Positions 8,498 through 15,290 of a DNA stretch of 64,000 nucleotides are shown piece by piece (the first letter of the stretch is position 1; every line of letters begins with the position of its first letter). The notes beneath the pieces were generated by a model. It saw only the letters and a list, made by a program, of their open reading frames with translations, was not told the origin of the DNA and did not search any database. Made by a program: the position numbers and the translations under genes. The stretch comes from RGIG250 sp964540025 (GTDB lineage Bacteria; Bacillota; Negativicutes; Selenomonadales; Selenomonadaceae): positions 60,557 through 124,556 of the forward strand of contig CAZIKQ010000002.1 in NCBI GenBank assembly GCA_964540025.1. The letters are read 5' to 3'.

Positions 8498-9859
8498 ATG
8501 AACAAAGTTTTGAGAGTGCTTATAGTTGATGATTCACTCATTTTCCGTGAGACACTTTTCAAAGAGTTGGGAAGATTTCTTCCGGAGGGAAGTGTTCTTG
8601 AAAAGGCTGATAACCCCTTTTCGGCAAGGGATAAGATATTAGAGTTCAAACCTGATGTTATGTTGTTGGATGTGGAAATGCCAAAGCTGGATGGGATAGA
8701 ATTCCTGAAGCGGCTTCTGGCTCAGTATCCATTACCGACTGTTGTAATGAGTGCCGATGATGAGTATTGCTCGGAGGCACTTTCTGCAGGCGCTTGCGAT
8801 TTTGTTGCAAAGCCTGGTTCAGGAAAAAGGTTTGATGATGCATATCTTAGTGACGTTGCCCTGCGATTAAAAACTGCTTCCCTTCGGAGGGTTCATACCA
8901 GACCGTATGAATGGTACGGTGACAAGGGTAGACAAAGCGATGAGAAGCCGGTTTCTAAACCGACAGAAGATCGCAGACGCGCTGTAAATCCAAAGTCGGC
9001 GGCCGAAGTTACCGCTATGTATTTGTCTAGGGTTGAAGCTATTGCAGAATCGAGTTATAAAGTCATAAAACGAGGGATAAGTGTTAGCCCTGGTAGTGTC
9101 TTTATGGGACCCCCTTCCTATAATAGGAAGAGGGCACAGGATAAAGAGGATTATCCTGTAAACGAGGTTCAAAATGATAGCGGTTTTGAGAGTAACTCTG
9201 ATGTGAATGCAGCTTCAGCGTCGGAAGAGGATACTGGTTCAAAGGCTGAATCCGGTAAAATTTCCTTAAAGACAAAAAAGATTACTCTTATAGCCATAGG
9301 CGCTTCTACCGGGGGAACTATGGCCCTGACGAAGGTCATTACAGCTTTAAGGCCTCCTTTGCCGCCTATTGTTATTGTCCAGCATATTCCAGCTAATTTT
9401 TCCCGTCTTTTTGCTGAGCGTCTTAATGACGAGTGTGTTTTAGAGATCAAGGAAGCAAAAGACGGTGATAAGTTGGAAGATAACCATGTGTACATCGCCC
9501 CCGGCGGCATGCACATGAGGCTGGTCAGCACTATCTCCGGCACAAAAATAGAATGTGCTCCAGGCAAACCTGTGAATAGTGTTTGTCCTGCGGTTGATGT
9601 GCTGTTTGATACAGTGGCGGATTTATACGGGAGAGAAGCTTTAGGCGTTATTCTGACGGGTATGGGCAAAGACGGGGCCAATGGCTTGCTGAAGATGAGA
9701 AAAGCTGGCGCTACAACTCTTGGGCAGGATGAGAGAACCTGCGTCGTATACGGAATGCCTAAAGCAGCTTGGGATATCGGGGCTGTGCAAAGGCAGATGC
9801 CGCTGGATTCCATAGCAGGCTCGATCATGGCCATTGCTGCGGGAAGTAAGCAAGGATAG
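8498..9859 (+). CDS. cheB: CheB: receptor methylesterase/glutamine deamidase with receiver domain
   Basis: Removes methyl groups from receptor glutamates when phosphorylated by CheA. The N-terminal receiver (residues 1-125) has acidic pair DD at 11-12 and phospho-Asp58 in LLDVEMPKLDG. The C-terminal esterase (about 262-450) has AIGASTGGT with the nucleophilic Ser, HIPANFS with the catalytic His and ILTGMGKDGANG with the catalytic Asp. The linker between them (about 130-260) is unusually long, polar and Ser/Glu-rich. 453 residues against roughly 350 for the common form, the excess being this linker. SD AAAGGAAA precedes ATG 8498. Confidence 0.93.
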   Translation: MNKVLRVLIVDDSLIFRETLFKELGRFLPEGSVLEKADNPFSARDKILEFKPDVMLLDVEMPKLDGIEFLKRLLAQYPLPTVVMSADDEYCSEALSAGACDFVAKPGSGKRFDDAYLSDVALRLKTASLRRVHTRPYEWYGDKGRQSDEKPVSKPTEDRRRAVNPKSAAEVTAMYLSRVEAIAESSYKVIKRGISVSPGSVFMGPPSYNRKRAQDKEDYPVNEVQNDSGFESNSDVNAASASEEDTGSKAESGKISLKTKKITLIAIGASTGGTMALTKVITALRPPLPPIVIVQHIPANFSRLFAERLNDECVLEIKEAKDGDKLEDNHVYIAPGGMHMRLVSTISGTKIECAPGKPVNSVCPAVDVLFDTVADLYGREALGVILTGMGKDGANGLLKMRKAGATTLGQDERTCVVYGMPKAAWDIGAVQRQMPLDSIAGSIMAIAAGSKQG

Positions 9860-9926
9860 TTTTTTGGAAAATATCAGTTGATTTTGTCTGGCTTCTCAGA
9901 TTGATAAAGGGGGGAGGAATGAGTAG

Positions 9927-11606
9927 ATGCGGGACATTATAGCAGAAAGTGATGCCAGGATTTTGACTGAGCTTCTCGGCGACGTTCGGGATGGTGTTTT
10001 GATTACCGATGAAGTCGGTCGTATCAAATATCTGAACGAAGCAGCTGTTAGGATTTTGGGATTAGCCGATAATGTTCGTGGCAAGTATTTTGATGATGTA
10101 TGTGCAATCTATGATTTGGCCTCCAATGTTCGGATAAGTAGTCCAATCAAACAGGCTTTGGAGGAGAAAATATCCGTTGAGTTGCGGATAAATTCGGGTA
10201 TCAAGTGGCCGGATGGAAGTATCACTTACATTTCGGCCACAAGTACACCGATTATTGGAAAAGATGGCAGGTTGAGAGGTAGTTCATCTCTGTTTAGAGA
10301 TATCACCAGCCTGAGGCAATTAGAGTTGAAGCTTGAGGACAATCAGCAGTACCTGCGGACTATATTTTCTGCTGTTGTCGTTGGACTTCTGGTTGTCGAT
10401 TCACGTGGCTGTATCGTTGACTTGAATAGGGCAGCGGAGCAAATGCTGAAGTCAACTGCTCATTCTGCAACAGGCAGACGATTTGGTGATGTTTTTGAGT
10501 GCAAAAACAGCGTAGAAGCAGGTTGTGGAAATGGACGTAATTGTATGTTATGTTCAATGAATAACCACATTAAGCAAGCTGTTGACTCAGATGGTCAGTA
10601 TGATGACCAGTTTGATATTGCCATGTGCCGGGCTGACGACAGCCGGTTAATATGGCTTAGAGTATGTGTTGCAACTGCTGTTGCAAATAAAGAAAGACAT
10701 GTAATTATATCCCTCATAGATATCTCTGATCGAAAGAAATATGAGTATGAATTGGAGCAGGCCAAGGCGGCAGCGGAAGCTGCAAGCAAGGCAAAAGGGC
10801 AATTCCTTGCTAATATGAGTCATGAAATCAGGACGCCCATTACTGGTATGGTGGGAATGATCGACCTTACCTTGCGGACGAAAATGACTGATTATCAGCG
10901 CGATAATCTTAATTCAGCTAAGGAATGTTCAAGGTATCTGCTGAATATAATAAATGATATTTTAGATTTTTCCAGACTGGAGAGTGGCTCGCTGAAGCTG
11001 GATATTACAAGATTTGATTTTATGAAAAATCTTAATCAGGTATTGTCCTCGCAAAAAAAAGCCGCAATGGAAAAGGGCCTCTACATAGAAACTCAATTGG
11101 CTGATGATTTACCGCGATACGTTAGTGGTGATGCTTTGAGAATTCGTCAGATTCTCCATAATCTGATTAGTAATGCGATCAAATTCACTAATTCGGGTGG
11201 TGTTACAATAAAGGTTGTCAAGGGTGAGCGATCAGGTAATCCTGTTTTGGAGTTTTCAATCAGAGATACCGGAATAGGAATGGTGAAGGCTGACCTTTCA
11301 AAACTGTTCAAACCTTTTAGTCAGGTTGACGGTTCAAGTACAAGGAGATTTGGTGGCACAGGCTTGGGATTGAGGATAACAAAGGAACTTGTTGACTTGA
11401 TGTCAGGCGGTGTGGGTGTATCTTCAAAAGCGGGCGAAGGAAGTGTGTTTTCTTTCTGGATACCGTGCCATGAGGTTGACTCTGTTGACGAAGTAATCCG
11501 TTCGCGTAGCGTTTTTGTGAATCCAAAACCTCGTCGGGAGACAAACGATGGTGGCGAGGATATTGCCGATCTTATGAAGTATTGTATGGATGAGCTTTCA
11601 AAGTAA
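9927..11606 (+). CDS. Two-PAS sensor histidine kinase with a cysteine cluster
   Basis: 559 residues, no transmembrane segment seen, so probably a soluble sensor. Order: PAS 1 (about 10-130), PAS 2 (about 140-265), a short coiled coil, HisKA with phospho-His299 in NMSHEIRTPI, HATPase_c with LISNAIKFTN (N), DTGIGM (G1) and GTGLGL (G2). There is no receiver domain; the next gene supplies one. PAS 2 carries Cys192, Cys200, Cys206 and Cys209 (C-x7-CGNGRNC-x2-C), a spacing seen in some PAS sensors and suggestive of metal or redox sensing, which is inference. GGGGAGG 9 nt before ATG 9927 sets the start. Confidence 0.9.
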   Translation: MRDIIAESDARILTELLGDVRDGVLITDEVGRIKYLNEAAVRILGLADNVRGKYFDDVCAIYDLASNVRISSPIKQALEEKISVELRINSGIKWPDGSITYISATSTPIIGKDGRLRGSSSLFRDITSLRQLELKLEDNQQYLRTIFSAVVVGLLVVDSRGCIVDLNRAAEQMLKSTAHSATGRRFGDVFECKNSVEAGCGNGRNCMLCSMNNHIKQAVDSDGQYDDQFDIAMCRADDSRLIWLRVCVATAVANKERHVIISLIDISDRKKYEYELEQAKAAAEAASKAKGQFLANMSHEIRTPITGMVGMIDLTLRTKMTDYQRDNLNSAKECSRYLLNIINDILDFSRLESGSLKLDITRFDFMKNLNQVLSSQKKAAMEKGLYIETQLADDLPRYVSGDALRIRQILHNLISNAIKFTNSGGVTIKVVKGERSGNPVLEFSIRDTGIGMVKADLSKLFKPFSQVDGSSTRRFGGTGLGLRITKELVDLMSGGVGVSSKAGEGSVFSFWIPCHEVDSVDEVIRSRSVFVNPKPRRETNDGGEDIADLMKYCMDELSK

Positions 11607-11642
11607 AGATTGCCGATTAATTTATATAAGAGGAGTATAATT

Positions 11643-12056
11643 ATGAAGATCTTAATTGCAGAAGACGATCGTGTTAATAGGACCTTTTTGAAGGAATTTA
11701 TGTCTGCCTATGGCGAGTGTGACTTGGCAATAGACGGCGTTGATGCTCTTGATTATTGCATGGCGGCATGGAAGAAGAATGAGCCGTATGACCTTCTCTG
11801 CCTTGATGTTATGATGCCAAAGGCTGATGGTCTCAAGGTTCTTAAGGTAATCAGAGCGATAGAAGCGCAGCAGCAGATTCCGGTTGAGAATCGTCTTCGC
11901 ATCATGGTAATGACTGCTCTTGCTGATGTTAGCTATGTAGATGAAGCTTTTAAGCTTGGTTGTGACGCTTACGCAACAAAACCCATTGATACTGAAAAGG
12001 TAAATGAGGTTATACAAAATTTAGGGTTCGAGCCAGTTAATAATCAGGATTTGTAA
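11643..12056 (+). CDS. Single-domain response regulator (CheY-like receiver)
   Basis: 137 residues consisting of one receiver domain: acidic pair EDD at 7-9, phospho-Asp55 in LCLDVMMPK, Thr in MVMTAL and the terminal Lys in YATKPID. No output domain. Start ATG 11643 follows AAGAGGAG at the right distance. It lies 36 nt behind the PAS kinase, which lacks its own receiver, so the two probably form a phosphorelay pair; a role as the CheY of this chemotaxis operon is the other possibility. Last gene before a terminator. Confidence 0.9.
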   Translation: MKILIAEDDRVNRTFLKEFMSAYGECDLAIDGVDALDYCMAAWKKNEPYDLLCLDVMMPKADGLKVLKVIRAIEAQQQIPVENRLRIMVMTALADVSYVDEAFKLGCDAYATKPIDTEKVNEVIQNLGFEPVNNQDL

Positions 12057-12070
12057 TTTTGATTTTCTAT

Positions 12071-12110
12071 ATTAAGGCGAGGTCTGATATTTTTCAGGCC
12101 TCGCCTTAAT
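12071..12110 (+). terminator. Terminator of the chemotaxis/two-component operon
   Basis: Perfect 12-bp arms ATTAAGGCGAGG (12071-12082) and CCTCGCCTTAAT (12099-12110), extended inward by CTGA/TCAG across one mismatch, loop TATTTT. The downstream T-tract is poor, so efficiency is uncertain. Confidence 0.75.
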
Positions 12111-12377
12111 AATTTATAGTACTGTCTTTCATGAAATTGCAAGACTGCCTGATGGCATTCAACGGTCAAGGATCGTTATAACGACTAAAAGATGCCTGTC
12201 ACTTTGAATAATTGAGTGGCGGTAGATCTTTTGGAGATTGTAAGGTGGAGATTATATCTTTATCTTTAATAAAGTATAGAAGGAATGAAAACAGCAAGGC
12301 TTTTTCCTGAACCACAGAGCGTTATAATGCGCTTATATGAGCTGTAGGAATACTAGTGAAATGCGAGGTTGTTGAAT
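12111..12377. other. Intergenic region with a 12-bp palindrome and a TATAAT box
   Basis: No gene is visible. It holds a perfect palindrome TCGTTATAACGA (12173-12184), a looser inverted pair GGCAT...ATGCC around it, and TATAAT at 12323-12328 without a good -35, which may drive the HD-domain gene. Confidence 0.4.
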
Positions 12378-13190
12378 TTGGAAAAGAGAGATGCAAATAA
12401 AGCTACCTGGGATTATGAAGAACAGGAAGATCTGTTTATAAAGAAATGCGAATCATTTGTACATAAATATGCGGAATCATTTTTCAGCGATCCAGACCAA
12501 CAGGTTGTAGAAGCAGTAAAAATGAAATTAGAGCATACTGCGTATGTTCAACTTCATTCAAAAGAGCTGGCAATGGAATTAGGATTACAAGGACACGATG
12601 TTTTTCTTGCCGAGCTCCTTGGGCTGCTTCATGATGTGGGAAGATTCAGGCAATTCCAGATCTACAAGACATTTTTTGATGCCCAATCAGAGGATCACTC
12701 TAAGTTGGGAATAAAAGTTATTTCTGATACGGGACTTCTGAATGAATTATCAGAAACCGATAGAAAAATAATTACCTTCTCCGTAATGAATCATAACAAG
12801 CGGGTTATAGCGGCAACTGATGATGGACGGGACCTATTGTTTGCGAAAATTATTCGTGATGCTGATAAGCTGGATATTTTCAGAGTGCTCAGCCCATATT
12901 TGGAGCCATCGGATGGCTCAGGGATAAATCAGAAATTTGTTGAGGAATTCAACCAGGGCATCCAGTGTGATTATTCAAAAATTGAGACGAAGGATGACCG
13001 AAAGATTGTTAGACTGATATGGGTATATGATATAAATTTTTCCTGGACGATGAAGAGGATTGTAGAGGCCGGTTATATTGACAGAATTATTGAATGTATT
13101 ATGCCAAATGAAGAAATATTGCCCGGACTTATCCGGTTACGGGAGTATGTAAAGAAAAAATGTAATGAACGCAGTAATCAAGCGTTTTAA
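12378..13190 (+). CDS. HD-domain phosphohydrolase
   Basis: About 270 residues of an HD-superfamily metal-dependent phosphohydrolase. Metal-ligand motifs visible are HSKELAMEL (first His), LGLLHDVGRF (HD pair), VMNHNKR and DADKLDIF (distal Asp). The family hydrolyses nucleotides or cyclic nucleotides; nothing here identifies the substrate and there is no GYP motif of cyclic-di-GMP phosphodiesterases. GCGAGG at 12363-12368 favours TTG 12378 (9 nt spacing), while TTG 12369 and 12372 are too close. It stands alone between two terminators. Confidence 0.75.
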   Translation: MEKRDANKATWDYEEQEDLFIKKCESFVHKYAESFFSDPDQQVVEAVKMKLEHTAYVQLHSKELAMELGLQGHDVFLAELLGLLHDVGRFRQFQIYKTFFDAQSEDHSKLGIKVISDTGLLNELSETDRKIITFSVMNHNKRVIAATDDGRDLLFAKIIRDADKLDIFRVLSPYLEPSDGSGINQKFVEEFNQGIQCDYSKIETKDDRKIVRLIWVYDINFSWTMKRIVEAGYIDRIIECIMPNEEILPGLIRLREYVKKKCNERSNQAF

Positions 13191-13192
13191 TC

Positions 13193-13213
13193 TATAGCGG
13201 CAGCTATATTTTT
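13193..13213 (+). terminator. Short Rho-independent terminator
   Basis: TATAGC, loop GGCA, GCTATA followed by TTTTTG, directly after the HD-domain gene. The stem is only 6 bp, so it is probably weak. Confidence 0.5.
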
Positions 13214-13280
13214 GTGATATACTGAATCAGCTAAAATGAAAAAGAAACCGGGCTTTGCCCATAAAGGAGTATTGATAAGC

Positions 13281-14954
13281 ATGGCTGATAAGATTTCGTT
13301 GGCGTCTAATTTCATTCAGAATGCCATCGAGGAGGATTTGAGAAATGGTAAATATACCGAAGGGGTACATACCAGGTTCCCGCCTGAGCCAAATGGCTAC
13401 CTTCATATTGGTCATGCAAAGTCCATCTGCCTGAATTTTGGCCTGGCAGAGTTGTTTGGCGGCAAGTGCAATATACGTTTTGATGATACTAATCCTGTAA
13501 AAGAGGATATAGAATACGTTGATTCAATTCAGGCAGATGTCAAATGGCTTGGGTTCACCTGGGACGATAGAAAATTTTATGCTTCGGATTATTTCGAGAA
13601 ACTCTATGATTACGCTGTTCAACTCATAAAGGCTGGGAAGGCATATATATGTGATCTTACCGGAGAAGAAATACGTCAGTATAGGGGAACATTGACGGAC
13701 CCTGGAAAAGAAAGTCCATACCGAAATAGAAGCATCGAGGAAAATCTTGCGCTCTTTGAAAAGATGAAGAACGGTGAGTTCGAGAATGGTTCACATGTTC
13801 TTAGAGCAAAGATTAACATGGCTTCTCCCAATATTGCGATGCGGGATCCGGTACTATACAGAATAGCCCATGCCGAACACCATCGTACTGGTAATAAATG
13901 GTGTATATACCCAATGTATGATTTTGCTCATCCGCTTTCCGATGCGATTGAGGGGATAACCCATTCTGTTTGCACGCTGGAGTTTGAAGACCATCGACCG
14001 CTGTATAATTGGCTGTTGGATTCACTGGGGTTTGATGTTAATACCAGGCCGCGGCAGATAGAGTTTGCCAGATTGAATCTTACTAATACGGTGATGAGCA
14101 AACGCAAGCTGCGCCTTTTGGTTGAGAAGGGGTACGTGAGCGGCTGGGATGATCCCAGAATGCCGACTATTTCCGGTCTGCGCCGCCGCGGTTATACAGC
14201 TAAAGCAATCCGTTCTTTCTGTGAGGATATTGGTGTTGCAAAAAGCAACAGTCTTGTTGATGCTGGGATGCTTGAGCACGCTGTTCGTGAAGATTTGAAC
14301 GCCAAAGCTGATCGTGTGATGGCAGTTCTGTATCCTGTTAAAGTAGTAATCACAAATTATCCGGAGGGGAAAATTGAATACTTGAAGGCGGATAATAATC
14401 CTAATAACGATACTAATCGGTTTGTTCCCTTTGGCCGGGAAATTTTTATAGAGTCCGAAGATTTTATGGAAGAACCACCTAAAAAGTTCTTCCGCCTCAA
14501 GCCTGGTGGGGAAGTCAGGCTTAAATATTCGTATATAATCAGGTGTGAAGAAGTAGTAAAAAATGACGATGGTTCAATTAAAGAAATAAGATGCACCTAT
14601 GACCCTGATTCCAAAGAAGGCGGAGCCACAGCTGGCCGCAAGGTAAAGGGTACACTTCATTGGGTAGAAGCATCCACTGCCCTTGATGCAGAAGTCAGAT
14701 TATATGATTACCTGCTTAAGACTGATGAAAAAGGGGATACACCTGATGATTTCCTTTCGGCGGTGAATCCTGATTCCTTGAAGGTCATTCAATCAAAAGT
14801 TGAGCCAAGTGTAAAATATGCTGCTGCTGGTACCAAATATCAGTTCCTTCGTCAGGGGTATTTCTGTGTAGATGATGATACTACATTTGAAAAACCTGTT
14901 TTCAATCGAGTTGTGAGTCTTCGTGATTCCTGGGCTAAAGAACAAAAGAAGTAA
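13281..14954 (+). CDS. glnS: Glutaminyl-tRNA synthetase
   Basis: Charges tRNA-Gln with glutamine. The class Ic core is visible: FPPEPNGYLHIGHAKS (HIGH motif, near residue 40) and VMSKRKL as the KMSKS-type loop near residue 270, then the C-terminal beta-barrel anticodon-binding domain. 557 residues, matching bacterial GlnRS. Residues around the active site (RFDDTNP) are of the Gln rather than the Glu class. AAAGGAG at 13263-13269 supports ATG 13281 rather than an ATG 45 nt further upstream. Most Firmicutes instead make Gln-tRNA by the GatCAB route, so direct charging is notable. First of a glnS-small protein-leuS unit. Confidence 0.95.
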   Translation: MADKISLASNFIQNAIEEDLRNGKYTEGVHTRFPPEPNGYLHIGHAKSICLNFGLAELFGGKCNIRFDDTNPVKEDIEYVDSIQADVKWLGFTWDDRKFYASDYFEKLYDYAVQLIKAGKAYICDLTGEEIRQYRGTLTDPGKESPYRNRSIEENLALFEKMKNGEFENGSHVLRAKINMASPNIAMRDPVLYRIAHAEHHRTGNKWCIYPMYDFAHPLSDAIEGITHSVCTLEFEDHRPLYNWLLDSLGFDVNTRPRQIEFARLNLTNTVMSKRKLRLLVEKGYVSGWDDPRMPTISGLRRRGYTAKAIRSFCEDIGVAKSNSLVDAGMLEHAVREDLNAKADRVMAVLYPVKVVITNYPEGKIEYLKADNNPNNDTNRFVPFGREIFIESEDFMEEPPKKFFRLKPGGEVRLKYSYIIRCEEVVKNDDGSIKEIRCTYDPDSKEGGATAGRKVKGTLHWVEASTALDAEVRLYDYLLKTDEKGDTPDDFLSAVNPDSLKVIQSKVEPSVKYAAAGTKYQFLRQGYFCVDDDTTFEKPVFNRVVSLRDSWAKEQKK

Positions 14955-14964
14955 GGCGGAATAT

Positions 14965-15270
14965 ATGGCAAAGATACCAAAAAATCTATCCGATAAGGAT
15001 ATGTTGAAGAATTTTGTCGAAGAACCAACGCTGGAGGATGTGTTTCTGGCAAAGGAAAAGGCAACCGAGAAAAAATCTGTTCAGGAGAATCCCGCTTCAA
15101 ATATAAATATTGCATATCTTACCCCGGATATTGTTGAGAAGCTGGGAAAGCTTTTGCTGGAGCTCAAGGTTAAACTATACGATGCAGGGATTGTTGATTA
15201 TCGTATCGAGCCGCGGCTTGAGGGGAAACAGATAATTCTCGTACCCGTAGAGACTGGTCGAAAAAGATAA
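14965..15270 (+). CDS. Conserved-looking 101-residue protein of unknown function
   Basis: I do not recognise this family. The 101-residue protein has a Lys/Glu-rich, probably flexible N-terminal half and a C-terminal half predicted as a helix (VEKLGKLLLELKVKLYDAG) followed by beta segments (VDYRIEPRLE, KQIILVPVE). No signal peptide, membrane segment or cysteine. Start ATG 14965 is preceded by AAGGCGGA, 10 nt after the glnS stop, and its stop is 20 nt before leuS, so it is co-transcribed with two aminoacyl-tRNA synthetases. Tight spacing and a good SD argue that it is a real gene. Confidence 0.7.
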   Translation: MAKIPKNLSDKDMLKNFVEEPTLEDVFLAKEKATEKKSVQENPASNINIAYLTPDIVEKLGKLLLELKVKLYDAGIVDYRIEPRLEGKQIILVPVETGRKR

Positions 15271-15290
15271 CCGTTGGAAGAAGGAGAAAA

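Noticed and set aside
9169..9834. Long minus-strand frame inside cheB
   Set aside because: Overlaps the conserved methylesterase motifs; no SD and no recognisable domain.
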